Positions 45,911 through 54,805 of a stretch of 59,877 nt of DNA are shown here, in pieces (within the stretch, counting starts at the first letter, position 1; each line of letters opens with the position of its first letter). Under the pieces are notes generated by a model. The model saw only the letters and a program-made list of their open reading frames with translations. It searched no databases and had not been told where the DNA came from. This DNA is from Pseudomonas sp. PB106 (GTDB taxonomy: Bacteria > Pseudomonadota > Gammaproteobacteria > Pseudomonadales > Pseudomonadaceae). Where the stretch lies: assembly GCF_009764645.1 (NCBI RefSeq), contig NZ_RWIM01000174.1, positions 1 through 59,877 of the forward strand, written 5' to 3'. Position numbers and translations under genes: made by a program.

Positions 45911-46681
45911 ATGGCGCTGGCCAAACGCATCATCCCTTGCCTGGACGTGGACAACGGCCGGGTCGTCAAAGGTGTGAAGTTCGAAAACATCCGCGACGCC
46001 GGTGACCCGGTGGAAATCGCCCGTCGCTATGACGAGCAGGGTGCCGACGAGATTACCTTCCTCGACATCACCGCCAGCGTCGATGGCCGCGACACTACGC
46101 TGCATACCGTCGAGCGCATGGCCAGCCAGGTGTTCATCCCGCTGACCGTCGGCGGTGGCGTGCGTACCGTGCAGGACATTCGCAATCTGCTGAATGCCGG
46201 CGCGGACAAGGTGTCGATCAACACCGCAGCCGTGTTTAACCCGGAGTTCGTCGGTGAAGCGGCGCAGCATTTCGGCTCGCAGTGCATCGTCGTCGCCATT
46301 GACGCCAAAAAGGTTTCCGGCCCGGGCGAAACCCCGCGCTGGGAAATCTTCACCCACGGCGGGCGCAAGCCAACCGGCCTGGACGCCGTCGAGTGGGCGA
46401 AGAAAATGGAAAACCTCGGTGCCGGTGAAATCCTGCTGACCAGCATGGATCAGGACGGCATGAAAAACGGCTTCGACCTCGGTGTGACCCGTGCGATCAG
46501 CGACGCGCTGGGGATTCCGGTAATCGCTTCCGGCGGTGTCGGCAACTTGCAGCACTTGGCGGACGGCATTCTCGAAGGCCACGCCAGCGCAGTTCTCGCG
46601 GCGAGTATTTTCCACTTCGGCGAATACACCGTGCAGGAAGCCAAGGCCTACATGGCCAAACGCGGCATCGTGATGCGTTAA
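45911..46681 (+). CDS. hisF: imidazole glycerol phosphate synthase, cyclase subunit HisF
   Basis: 256 residues. MALAKRIIPCLDVDNGRVVKGVKF carries catalytic D11, and ILLTSMDQDGMKNGFD the second aspartate. Phosphate loops GGGVRT and ASGGVG are present. It forms the cyclase with HisH. Confidence 0.97.
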   Translation: MALAKRIIPCLDVDNGRVVKGVKFENIRDAGDPVEIARRYDEQGADEITFLDITASVDGRDTTLHTVERMASQVFIPLTVGGGVRTVQDIRNLLNAGADKVSINTAAVFNPEFVGEAAQHFGSQCIVVAIDAKKVSGPGETPRWEIFTHGGRKPTGLDAVEWAKKMENLGAGEILLTSMDQDGMKNGFDLGVTRAISDALGIPVIASGGVGNLQHLADGILEGHASAVLAASIFHFGEYTVQEAKAYMAKRGIVMR

Positions 46682-46710
46682 GCGTCAAAATCGATACAGG
46701 CCAGTGGACA

Positions 46711-46747
46711 CCATGGCGCACCCAAGGCACTCTTGGGCACGCCATGG
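46711..46747. other. 14-bp hairpin between hisF and the binding-protein gene
   Basis: CCATGGCG and CGCCATGG, then CCCAAG and CTTGGG, pair with a small CA/CA internal mismatch and a 5-base loop. No T-run follows, so it is not a standard terminator. It ends 16 bases before the next ATG, which has no strong ribosome binding site. Confidence 0.6.
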
Positions 46748-46763
46748 ATTTCGGTAGCCCAAC

Positions 46764-47519
46764 ATGATCAAACGCCTGCTTCTAGTTCTTGCCAGCGCCT
46801 CTCTGTTGCTCATCAACACGGCCCGCGCCGAAACCAGTCCCGACACCGATCTGGTGCTCCTTACCGAAAACTTCCCGCCGTATAACATGGCGAAGAACGG
46901 CAAGAATTTCGCCCAAGGCGAAAACATCAACGGCATTGCCACCGACATCGTTCGCGAGATGTTCCAGCGCGCCGGCATCACTTATAGCCTGACCCTGCGT
47001 TTCCCTTGGGAACGCGTCTACAAACTCGCCTTGGAAAATCCTGGCTACGGCGCCTTTGTGATGGCGCGCCTGCCGGATCGCGAAAAACTCTTCAAATGGG
47101 TCGGCCCGATTGGCCCGGATGACTGGATCCTGCTGGCCAAGGCCGACAGCAAGATCACCCTGGAAACCCTCAATGACGCGCGCAAATACAAGATCGGCGC
47201 GTACAAGGGTGATGCGATTGCCGAGACGCTGACCAAACAAGGCTTGAAGCCGGTAGTGGTGTTGCGCGATCAGGACAACGCCAAGAAGCTGGTCAATGGG
47301 CAAATTGATTTGTGGGCCACGGGTGACCCGGCCGGGCGCTATCTGGCGCGGCAGGATGGCGTGACGGGGTTGAAGACTGTGTTGCGCTTCAACAGCGCGG
47401 AGTTGTATCTGGCGCTGAACAAGGACGTGCCGGAAGAAACCGTGAAGAAACTACAGGCTGCGCTGGATCAGATGCGTAAGGATGGTGTAGTGGATGACAT
47501 CATGGGGCGGTATTTGTAG
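46764..47519 (+). CDS. periplasmic amino acid-binding protein (SBP_bac_3-type)
   Basis: 251 residues with signal peptide (cleavage after ARA, residue 22) and mature start ETSPDTDLVLLTENFPPYNM. ABC-type solute-binding fold (family 3). No permease or ATPase is adjacent, so it either feeds another transporter or acts as a sensor protein. It lies after hisF as its P. aeruginosa relative does. Confidence 0.85.
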   Translation: MIKRLLLVLASASLLLINTARAETSPDTDLVLLTENFPPYNMAKNGKNFAQGENINGIATDIVREMFQRAGITYSLTLRFPWERVYKLALENPGYGAFVMARLPDREKLFKWVGPIGPDDWILLAKADSKITLETLNDARKYKIGAYKGDAIAETLTKQGLKPVVVLRDQDNAKKLVNGQIDLWATGDPAGRYLARQDGVTGLKTVLRFNSAELYLALNKDVPEETVKKLQAALDQMRKDGVVDDIMGRYL

Positions 47520-47529
47520 CGCTTGTTAC

Positions 47530-47603
47530 AAGATCGCAGCCTTCGGCAGCTCCTACAGGGGAATGCATTGCCAATGTAGGAGCTGCCGGAGGCTGCGATC
47601 TTT
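47530..47603. repeat. REP pair, inverted (GTAGGAGCTGCCG family)
   Basis: AAGATCGCAGCCTTCGGCAG and CTGCCGGAGGCTGCGATCTTT facing each other between convergent genes. Confidence 0.88.
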
Positions 47604-48385
47604 CAGCGGTAAACGCCATCCTTGCCATGAGCCGCAGTCGCTTTGTTACTGCGCACGCTGATCATCTGCCGAATATCGATCCACTCAATCCCCTGAGCCT
47701 TCAGCTTCGGCAGTTCTCGCTCCAGCACCGCCAACGTCTGCGGATACGGATGGCCGATCATCACCGCCGAGCCCTGCTTGTGCGCCAGGCTGATCGCCGT
47801 CTGCAACTGGGTGGAGATCGCCGCCTCGGTACGCTCGTCATCGAGAAACACATCCCTCGAAACACTGGCCAGATCGATCTTCTGCGCCTGCTGCGCAGCA
47901 ACGGTCTGCGCACTGGTGCGGCTGTCGACGAAGAACTTGTGCCGGCGCTGCAACTCGCCCATCAACCACGCCATCGCCACGGGTTGCGCAGTCATGCGGC
48001 TGCCCATGTGGTTATTGATGCCAGCGGTGTAGGGGACCATTTTGAATGCAGCGTCGAGGCGTTTTTGCAGTTCTTCGATCGGCAGTTCCGGGTGCCAGGC
48101 GTAGGGCCCGGTGGCCGGGTCCATGGGCATGTGCAGGATGACGATCTTGCCGGCGCGATGGGCTTCGCGGGCAAATTCGGTGGCGTGCGGGGTGTCAGGC
48201 ATGATCGCCGTGGTCACCGGGCCCGGCAGGGCTAGCACGCGGCGATCCCGGGGCAGGTTCTGCCCCAGGTCATCGATGATCAGTGTCAGGTAGGCTTTGT
48301 GTGGCTTTGGGCTGGCGGGCTCTGCGTGAGCAGCACCCGCCAGACAGCACAACAGAACGAAGACGAAACGCAAAGACATCCTCAA
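47603..48385 (-). CDS. divergent polysaccharide deacetylase family protein (YibQ-like)
   Basis: 260 residues. Signal peptide to AHAEP, then a TIM-like polysaccharide deacetylase fold with LTLIIDDLGQN, ILHMPMDP, NNHMGSRMT and VDSRTSA. The YibQ/DUF610 family is known for its gene context with EnvC and CtpA-like proteins. Role in cell envelope not established. ATG overlaps ctpA by four bases. Confidence 0.88.
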   Translation of the reverse strand: MRMSLRFVFVLLCCLAGAAHAEPASPKPHKAYLTLIIDDLGQNLPRDRRVLALPGPVTTAIMPDTPHATEFAREAHRAGKIVILHMPMDPATGPYAWHPELPIEELQKRLDAAFKMVPYTAGINNHMGSRMTAQPVAMAWLMGELQRRHKFFVDSRTSAQTVAAQQAQKIDLASVSRDVFLDDERTEAAISTQLQTAISLAHKQGSAVMIGHPYPQTLAVLERELPKLKAQGIEWIDIRQMISVRSNKATAAHGKDGVYR

Positions 48386-49701
48386 CGGCCGGACGTAATG
48401 CTCAGCCCTTTGAGCAGGCTCAGGGCCTGGGCCAACTGGTAATCGTCATCCTGCGGCATCGCTTTGGCCTTGGCGCCGGAACCGGTTGGTTTGTCCGCGC
48501 CGCCGTTGCCATTGCCCAAGTGACCTTGCAGGTCGGCTTCCTTGAAGTAATCGCTGTCGGCCTCGCTGGTGATCTTGGCCTTGCGCACTTCGATATCCGG
48601 GACGATGCCTTGCGCCTGAATCGAGCGGCCATTCGGCGTGAAGTACAGCGCGGTGGTGATCTTCAGCGCGCGGTCGTTGTTCAGCGGCAGCACGGTTTGT
48701 ACCGAGCCCTTGCCGAAACTGGTGGTGCCCATGACCACGGCGCGCTTCTGATCCTGCAGGGCGCCGGCGACGATTTCCGAGGCCGAGGCGCTGCCACCGT
48801 TGATCAACACCACCATCGGCACCGCTTCGCTTTCGTCTTTGCCGGTGGCCGAGAAGCGCAGTTCGGAGTTGGCGATGCGGCCCTTGGTGTAAACGATCAG
48901 ACCTTTGGTGATGAAGTGGTCGACCACTTCCACCGCCGCCTGCAGAACACCGCCCGGGTTGTTGCGCAGGTCGAGAATGATGCCGTTGAGTTTCTTGCCG
49001 TTGTCCTTGCGCAGCTTGGCCAGGGCCTTGGAAACCTCTTCGCCGGTCTTGACCTGGAACTGGGTGATGCGGATATACGCATAGCCGGTTTCCAGCAATT
49101 GCGCCTTGACGCTCTTCACCTGAATCACTGCGCGCGCCAGGGTTACGTCGAACGGCGTGCCGCCATCGCGAACCAGGGTCAATGTGATTTTCTGGCCGAT
49201 CTTGCCGCGCATCTTGTCGACGGCTTCGGTCATGGTCTGGCCACGAGTCGGCTGGCCGTTGATCTTGACGATGAAATCGCCGGCCTGAATGCCGGCCTTC
49301 GATGCTGGGGTGTCGTCGATTGGCGAGACCACTTTGATGAAGCCGTCTTCGGCGCCGACTTCGATACCCAGACCGCCGAATTCACCGCTGGTGCTTTCCT
49401 GCAGCTCGGTGAAATCTTCCGGGCCGAGGTAGGCCGAGTGCGGATCAAGGTTGCTGAGCATGCCCTTGATCGCGTTTTCCAGCAGGGTCTTGTCGTCAAC
49501 CGGCTCGACGTACGCGGCTTTGATCCGGTCCATGACCTCGGCGAAGGTGCGCAACTCTTCCAGTGGCAGCGGCGCCTTGGAGGTCGCGGCAGTGCCTGCC
49601 GGAGCGACGGCCGGGGCTGGTTGCGCGGCGAACGCCAGAGGCGCGCCGATCACCAGAGCGATCGTCAGGGCCAGCGAGGTAAGGCGGGACAAATGCAGCA
49701 T
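48382..49701 (-). CDS. ctpA: S41-family C-terminal processing protease CtpA
   Basis: 439 residues: signal peptide, PDZ domain (about 95-180, with GLGIEVG), and S41 protease domain with the Ser in SASASEIVAGAL and the Lys in TTSFGKGSVQT. CtpA in P. aeruginosa degrades cell-wall hydrolases. Sits between envC and the YibQ-like gene, consistent with this role. Confidence 0.92.
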   Translation of the reverse strand: MLHLSRLTSLALTIALVIGAPLAFAAQPAPAVAPAGTAATSKAPLPLEELRTFAEVMDRIKAAYVEPVDDKTLLENAIKGMLSNLDPHSAYLGPEDFTELQESTSGEFGGLGIEVGAEDGFIKVVSPIDDTPASKAGIQAGDFIVKINGQPTRGQTMTEAVDKMRGKIGQKITLTLVRDGGTPFDVTLARAVIQVKSVKAQLLETGYAYIRITQFQVKTGEEVSKALAKLRKDNGKKLNGIILDLRNNPGGVLQAAVEVVDHFITKGLIVYTKGRIANSELRFSATGKDESEAVPMVVLINGGSASASEIVAGALQDQKRAVVMGTTSFGKGSVQTVLPLNNDRALKITTALYFTPNGRSIQAQGIVPDIEVRKAKITSEADSDYFKEADLQGHLGNGNGGADKPTGSGAKAKAMPQDDDYQLAQALSLLKGLSITSGR

Positions 49702-49732
49702 GTCGAACGAACTCCTGAATTAGATGCCGTGC

Positions 49733-51019
49733 TTATCCTTGCGCACGACACCATTGCGCCGGATCACTCGGGTGACCCTGCTGACGAATTGCGAAATACA
49801 GCGCTGGTGTGTCCTGACCGCCACTGGTACCGACAGTGGAGATCGACTCACCGGCTTTAACCACGTCCCCAGCCGACTTGAGCAGCGTCTGGTTGTGACC
49901 GTAAAGACTCAGAAAACCGTTGCCGTGATCGAGGATCACCAGCAGTCCGGCGCCACGCAACCAGTCGGCGAACACCACGCGACCGCCGTGTACGGCATGC
50001 ACCTGGCTGCCGGCGGAGGCGCTGATCATCACGCCGTCCCACTTGGTCCGGGCGTCGTCGCCACGGGTTTCGCCGTAGCGCGCCAGTAGTCGACCATCAA
50101 CCGGCCAAGGAAGTTTTCCCCGGGTTGCAGCAAAAGGGCCACCGAAGGTCTCGCCGCTGCTGGAGACGAGCGCGCCGGGAGTGGATCGGGCGGGTTTTCG
50201 TGGGGCGTCGCTGTTTTCAGCCTGCGCCTCACGCAAGCGCTTTTTTTCCGCTTCCTGCTGGGCGATCAGCGCTTTCTGCCGCGCTTCTTCTGCCTCACGA
50301 GCCTGGCGGGCCAGGGTTTCTTCAATGGTTTTAAGGACTTTAGACAGGTCTGCCTGATCCTGCTCGCGCGCAGCCAGTTTCTGGTCGCGGGCTTTCACGT
50401 CATCGTTGAGCTTGGCGAGGACTTGCTGGCGTTCCTTGCGGACATTTTCCAGTTCGTCACGCTGGGTATCGAGGCTGCTTTTCTGCACCAGCAATTGTGC
50501 TTGCTGGGCGGCAATGTCTTTTTCGACATTGGCCAATTGGCGCAGGGTTTCGTTGAAGTTTTTCAACTGCTCCAGGCGAGCCTGGCTCAGGTAATCGTAA
50601 TAGGTGAGGGTGCGGGCGAATTTCTCTGGATTCTGCTGGTTGAGCAGCAGCTTGAGGTATTCCTGCCGACCGTTCTGATAAGCCGCTCGAGCCTGAATGG
50701 CGATCAGTCGCTGCTGTTCAGTGCGCGCGCTCTGGAGTTTTTTTTTCTCTGCATCGAGTCGTTGGAGCTCGGATTCGCTTTTCTGCAGTTCTTTCTGCAA
50801 CGCGTCGACCTGCTTCTGCAGCTTGGCCAGCTCGGTTTCAGTGCCCTTGAGCTCTTTCTGTACGCCGGACTTTTCTTCCTGGACCTTGCTCAGCAGCTTC
50901 TTCAGCTCGGCAATGTCCTGACGCGTGGCGTCCAACTGCTGTTGGGTTTGCGCGCGCTCGTCAGCGAAGGCCGGTTGGAGCAGGCAGGTCAGAGCGAGGG
51001 CGATCAGGACGCGGAGCAT
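49733..51019 (-). CDS. envC: murein hydrolase activator EnvC
   Basis: 428 residues from MLRVLIALALTC (signal peptide to AFA, residue 18). A long coiled coil (about 20-250) is followed by an M23/LytM domain (about 320-428). The zinc motif is degenerate, as expected for EnvC, which activates amidases rather than cleaving murein. Start 51019 chosen for the signal peptide; the frame is open farther upstream. Confidence 0.92.
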   Translation of the reverse strand: MLRVLIALALTCLLQPAFADERAQTQQQLDATRQDIAELKKLLSKVQEEKSGVQKELKGTETELAKLQKQVDALQKELQKSESELQRLDAEKKKLQSARTEQQRLIAIQARAAYQNGRQEYLKLLLNQQNPEKFARTLTYYDYLSQARLEQLKNFNETLRQLANVEKDIAAQQAQLLVQKSSLDTQRDELENVRKERQQVLAKLNDDVKARDQKLAAREQDQADLSKVLKTIEETLARQAREAEEARQKALIAQQEAEKKRLREAQAENSDAPRKPARSTPGALVSSSGETFGGPFAATRGKLPWPVDGRLLARYGETRGDDARTKWDGVMISASAGSQVHAVHGGRVVFADWLRGAGLLVILDHGNGFLSLYGHNQTLLKSAGDVVKAGESISTVGTSGGQDTPALYFAIRQQGHPSDPAQWCRAQG

Positions 51020-51153
51020 AGAGGCGGGCGGCACCAGGGTAAGGGACGGCCTAGTATGCCCGCCCGAGGCTGCAAAAAAAACGCCCAATTGGGGCTGTGT
51101 GATAACTGGAGCTAGCAATAGACCCGATTCCATTTCGAAAACTCCATAAACCA

Positions 51154-51245
51154 CTGTGGGAGCTGGCTTGCCAGCGATGGCATCTGCACATTCAACATAG
51201 ATGTTGGCTGTCAGATTGCTATCGCTGGCAAGCCAGCTCCCACAG
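51154..51245. repeat. long inverted repeat (GTGGGAGCTGGCTTGCCAGCGAT family)
   Basis: CTGTGGGAGCTGGCTTGCCAGCGAT faces ATCGCTGGCAAGCCAGCTCCCACAG across about 42 bases, between gpmI and envC. It is the longer relative of the short palindrome at 14.5 kb. Confidence 0.88.
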
Positions 51246-51272
51246 GGTTTTGCGGTGTTTTCTGGATTCGGG

Positions 51273-52802
51273 TCAGACCAGAATCGAAGTACCCGTCATT
51301 TCCGCAGGTTTTTCCAGACCCAGCAGTTTCAGCATGGTCGGCGCCACATCCGCCAGCACGCCGCCTTCACGGACTTTCAGATCACGTTTACCGACATAAA
51401 TGAACGGCACCGGCTCGGTGGTGTGCGCAGTGTGCGCCTGATGGGTTTCTTCATCGGCCATTTTTTCGACGTTGCCGTGGTCAGCAGTGATCAGCGCTTC
51501 GCCGCCGACCTTTTCCAGGGCTTCGACGATGCGACCGACGCAGGTGTCGAGGCATTCAACCGCTTTCACTGCCGCGTCGAACACACCGCTGTGACCGACC
51601 ATGTCACCGTTGGCGTAGTTGACTACGATCACGTCGTATCGCTGGTTTTCGATCGCCTCGACGATGCGATCAGTAACCTCAGGCGCGCTCATTTCCGGCT
51701 GCAAGTCGTAGGTGGCGACCTTCGGCGACGGGATCAGGATGCGCTCTTCGCCCGGGAACGGTTCTTCACGGCCGCCGGAGAAGAAGAAGGTCACGTGGGC
51801 ATATTTTTCGGTTTCGGCGATACGCAACTGAGTCTTGCCGTTCTTCGCGAGATAGTCACCGAGGACGTTTTCCAGGCTGCCTGCCGCGAACGCCGACGGT
51901 GCTGGAATGCTTGCCGCGTATTGGGTCAGCATGACGAACCCGGCCAGTTTCGGCTGGCGAGCGCGCTCGAATTCCTTGAAATCGTCTTCGACAAACACGC
52001 GAGTCAGCTCGCGGGCACGGTCGGCGCGGAAGTTCATGAACACCACGGCGTCGCCGTCTTCGACTTTCACCGGCTCGCCAATGGTCGTGGCTTTGACGAA
52101 TTCGTCGCTCTCGCCGCGCGCGTAGGCAGCATCCAGACCTTCCTGGGCGGTGGCGGCGTTGAATTCGCTGACGCCGTCGACGATCAGGTTGTAGGCCTGG
52201 GCGACGCGATCCCAACGGTTGTCACGGTCCATGGCGAAGTAACGACCGATGATGCTGGCGATGCGGCCCTTGCCGAGTGCCTGGAAGGTCGCGTCGAGCA
52301 GTTCGATCGACGAAGTGGCACTTTTCGGCGGCGTGTCGCGGCCATCAAGGAAGGCATGCAGGTAGATTTTTTCAGCGCCGCGTTTGTAGGCCAGTTCGGC
52401 CATGGCGATCAGGTGATCCTGGTGGCTGTGCACGCCGCCATCGGACAACAGGCCCATGAAGTGCACGGCTTTGCCGGCGGCCACAGCTTTATCTACAGCG
52501 GCGCAAATGGTCGGGTTCTCGAAGAATTCGCCGTCGCGGATCGACTTGGTCACGCGAGTGAAGTCCTGATATACCACGCGACCGGCGCCGAGGTTCATGT
52601 GACCGACTTCAGAGTTGCCCATCTGGCCGTCCGGCAGGCCGACGTCCATGCCGCTGCCCGAGATCAAGCCGTTCGGCACGGTGGCCCACAGGCGATCAAG
52701 AACAGGCTTCTTCGCCGCGAAAACGGCGTTGGATTCGGGGCTGTCGCTGTGACCGAAGCCGTCGAGAATCATCAGGACCAAAGGTTTAGGCGTAGTCGTC
52801 AT
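51273..52802 (-). CDS. gpmI: 2,3-bisphosphoglycerate-independent phosphoglycerate mutase GpmI
   Basis: 509 residues. VLMILDGFGHSDSPESNAV, GQMGNSEVGHMNLGAGR and LITADHGNVEKM hold the metal and catalytic residues of the alkaline-phosphatase-like fold. Converts 3- to 2-phosphoglycerate using Mn. Start 52802 (MTTTPKP) chosen over 52811. gpmI-envC-ctpA order is conserved in Pseudomonas. Confidence 0.96.
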   Translation of the reverse strand: MTTTPKPLVLMILDGFGHSDSPESNAVFAAKKPVLDRLWATVPNGLISGSGMDVGLPDGQMGNSEVGHMNLGAGRVVYQDFTRVTKSIRDGEFFENPTICAAVDKAVAAGKAVHFMGLLSDGGVHSHQDHLIAMAELAYKRGAEKIYLHAFLDGRDTPPKSATSSIELLDATFQALGKGRIASIIGRYFAMDRDNRWDRVAQAYNLIVDGVSEFNAATAQEGLDAAYARGESDEFVKATTIGEPVKVEDGDAVVFMNFRADRARELTRVFVEDDFKEFERARQPKLAGFVMLTQYAASIPAPSAFAAGSLENVLGDYLAKNGKTQLRIAETEKYAHVTFFFSGGREEPFPGEERILIPSPKVATYDLQPEMSAPEVTDRIVEAIENQRYDVIVVNYANGDMVGHSGVFDAAVKAVECLDTCVGRIVEALEKVGGEALITADHGNVEKMADEETHQAHTAHTTEPVPFIYVGKRDLKVREGGVLADVAPTMLKLLGLEKPAEMTGTSILV

Positions 52803-52894
52803 GGAATCCACTCGTGGCTAATAAAGAAGAGGGCGATGGAAAAGGGAGTTGGAGTTTAAAGCTAAGTTCCGACCGCGTCACCGCCGGACGGGGT

Positions 52895-52922
52895 TTGGCC
52901 GACCATAGTGGCTGTGTATACT
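52895..52922 (+). promoter_or_regulatory. putative promoter of rhodanese-grxC-secB
   Basis: TTGGCC (52895-52900), 16-base spacer, TATACT (52917-52922) preceded by TGTG. About 35 bases before the rhodanese ATG. Confidence 0.45.
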
Positions 52923-52955
52923 GGCCGACATTTTAACGCCCTGGAACCTCCTTCG

Positions 52956-53369
52956 ATGGTTGCTCACCTGATTGAATTTGCCACTAACCACTACATTCTT
53001 GTCGGTATCTTCGTCGTACTGCTGGCTCTGCTGCTGGCGCACACGATGCAGGGCGGCGGTAAAAGCCTGAGCACCGGCGAGCTGACCGCGCTGGTCAATA
53101 AAGATGCAGGCGTGGTGGTGGACATCCGTCCGGCCAAGGATTTCGCTGCTGGCCACATCGTTGGCGCGGTGAACATTCCCCAGGACAAACTGGCTGCACG
53201 CGTTGCGGAGCTGGAAAAACACAAGGCCAAGACCATTATTCTGGTCGACGCCTTGGGCCAGACCGCTGGCACCCACGCCCGCGAACTGATGAAATCCGGC
53301 TTCACCGCCGCCAAGCTGTCCGGCGGGATTTCCAGCTGGAAAGGCGACAACCTGCCGTTGGTGAAGTGA
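52956..53369 (+). CDS. membrane-anchored rhodanese-like protein (YibN-like)
   Basis: 137 residues. N-terminal TM segment (about 13-29) and a rhodanese domain (about 38-135). The active-site cysteine is absent: the loop reads VDALGQTAGTHARELM. This suggests a non-enzymatic role. Gene order with grxC and secB matches E. coli yibN-grxC-secB. Confidence 0.9.
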   Translation: MVAHLIEFATNHYILVGIFVVLLALLLAHTMQGGGKSLSTGELTALVNKDAGVVVDIRPAKDFAAGHIVGAVNIPQDKLAARVAELEKHKAKTIILVDALGQTAGTHARELMKSGFTAAKLSGGISSWKGDNLPLVK

Positions 53370-53370
53370 T

Positions 53371-53625
53371 ATGAGCGAAGTCATCGTCTACTCCAGCGAT
53401 TACTGCCCTTATTGCTCGCGAGCCAAGTACCTGCTCGAGAACAAAGGCGTGGCGTTCAAAGAGATCAAGGTCGATGGCAAGCCGCAGGTGCGCGCCGAAA
53501 TGGCCCAGAAAGCCGGACGCACGTCCGTGCCGCAGATCTGGATCGGCAGCAAGCACATCGGCGGTTGTGACGATTTGTATGCCCTGGAGCGTGCCGGCAA
53601 GCTCGACGCGCTGCTCAAGGCCTGA
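53371..53625 (+). CDS. grxC: glutaredoxin 3 (GrxC)
   Basis: 84 residues. Active site CPYC at 12-15, cis-Pro SVPQIWIG and GGCDDLYAL for glutathione binding. Reduces disulfides at the expense of glutathione. One base after the rhodanese stop. Confidence 0.96.
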   Translation: MSEVIVYSSDYCPYCSRAKYLLENKGVAFKEIKVDGKPQVRAEMAQKAGRTSVPQIWIGSKHIGGCDDLYALERAGKLDALLKA

Positions 53626-53682
53626 ACGGCTGCACCCACGTACAGCACTCCCTAAAAGACCCAAGATCGATAAGGATCTGAG

Positions 53683-54168
53683 ATGACTGACCAACAGAAC
53701 ACTGCAGCCAGCGAAGAAGAAACCGCACCGCAATTCTCCTTGCAGCGCATCTATGTACGCGACCTGTCCTTTGAAGCCCCGAAAAGCCCGGCGATCTTCC
53801 GCCAGCAGTGGGATCCGGCGGTTGCGCTGGATCTGAACACTCGCCAGAAAGCGCTGGAAGGTGATTTCTTCGAAGTCGTGCTGACCCTGTCCGTTACCGT
53901 GAAAAACGGTGAAGAAGTGGCCTTCATCGCTGAAGTGCAGCAGGCCGGTATCTTCCTGATCAAGAACCTCGACGCGGCTTCGATGAGCCACACGCTGGGT
54001 GCGTTCTGCCCGAACATCCTGTTCCCGTACGCCCGCGAAACCCTGGACAGCCTGGTGACCCGTGGTTCGTTCCCGGCACTGATGCTGGCCCCGGTGAACT
54101 TCGACGCTCTGTACGCGCAAGAATTGCAGCGCATGCAGGAAAGCGGCGAGACGCCAACCGTTCAGTAA
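53683..54168 (+). CDS. secB: protein-export chaperone SecB
   Basis: 161 residues. FSLQRIYVRDLSFEAPKSPAIF is the conserved start of the tetrameric chaperone; AGIFLIKNL and CPNILFPYARE follow. It holds precursors unfolded for SecA. Acidic N- and C-termini are typical. Confidence 0.97.
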   Translation: MTDQQNTAASEEETAPQFSLQRIYVRDLSFEAPKSPAIFRQQWDPAVALDLNTRQKALEGDFFEVVLTLSVTVKNGEEVAFIAEVQQAGIFLIKNLDAASMSHTLGAFCPNILFPYARETLDSLVTRGSFPALMLAPVNFDALYAQELQRMQESGETPTVQ

Positions 54169-54186
54169 ACGGTCTGAGCGACAACG

Positions 54187-54215
54187 AAAAAAGCGCCGTA
54201 ACGGGCGCTTTTTTC
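54187..54215 (+). terminator. rho-independent terminator after secB
   Basis: AAAAAAGCGCC GTAACG GGCGCTTTTTT. Strong, and symmetrical enough to also work leftward. Confidence 0.9.
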
Positions 54216-54236
54216 TTGGGCTGAAATACTCGTGGC

Positions 54237-54340
54237 TGATCGTTCCTACGCTCCGCGTGGGAATGCCTCTGGGGACGCTCCGCGTCCAGTGACGCGGAGC
54301 GTCACGGGTTGCATTCCCACGCAGAGCGTGGGAACGATCA
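54237..54340. repeat. inverted repeat (GATCGTTCC...CGCTCCGCGTGGGAA family)
   Basis: TGATCGTTCCTACGCTCCGCGTGGGAATGC faces GCATTCCCACGCAGAGCGTGGGAACGATCA. It contains a nested palindrome GACGCTCCGCGTC...GACGCGGAGCGTC. A shorter copy is at 59.7 kb. This is a fourth repeat family. Confidence 0.88.
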
Positions 54341-54349
54341 GGTGTGGTT

Positions 54350-54805
54350 TTACTTGAAGTCGTTCTGGCGCCAGGCTTCGTACACGGCGACCGCGACGGT
54401 GTTGGACAGGTTCAGGCTGCGGCAGCCTTCGCGCATCGGCAGGCGCAGACGCTGTTCCGCCGGCAAAGCGTCGAGCACTTCCGGCGGCAGGCCACGGCTT
54501 TCCGGGCCGAAGATGAACGCATCGGCCGGGACGAACGCGGCATCATGAAACGGCCGCGAGCCTTTGGTGGTGAACGCAAACACCCGAGGGTTGCCGATGC
54601 TCTCCAGGCAACTGGCGAGGTCGGCGTGGCGTTGCAGCGTGGCATATTCGTGGTAGTCGAGACCGGCACGGCGCAAGCGCTTGTCGTCCATCTCGAAGCC
54701 CAGCGGTTCGATCAAATGCAGGTGGCAGCCGCTGTTGGCGCACAGCCTGATAACGTTGCCGGTATTCGGCGGAATTTCTGGTTGAAAAAGGATGACGTGA
54801 AACAT
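54350..54805 (-). CDS. trmL: tRNA (cytidine/uridine-34 2'-O)-methyltransferase TrmL
   Basis: 151 residues, SPOUT fold. MFHVILFQPEIPPNTGNVIRLCA is the family start, LIEPLGFEMDDKRLRRAGLDYHEY and FGPESRGLPPEVL the knot motifs. GGAG lies six bases before the ATG. Its start overlaps the divergent gene's start codon by two bases. Confidence 0.95.
   Translation of the reverse strand: MFHVILFQPEIPPNTGNVIRLCANSGCHLHLIEPLGFEMDDKRLRRAGLDYHEYATLQRHADLASCLESIGNPRVFAFTTKGSRPFHDAAFVPADAFIFGPESRGLPPEVLDALPAEQRLRLPMREGCRSLNLSNTVAVAVYEAWRQNDFK

Noticed and set aside
51201..52859. A 552-codon plus-strand frame
   Set aside because: Antisense to gpmI, which has full family motifs.
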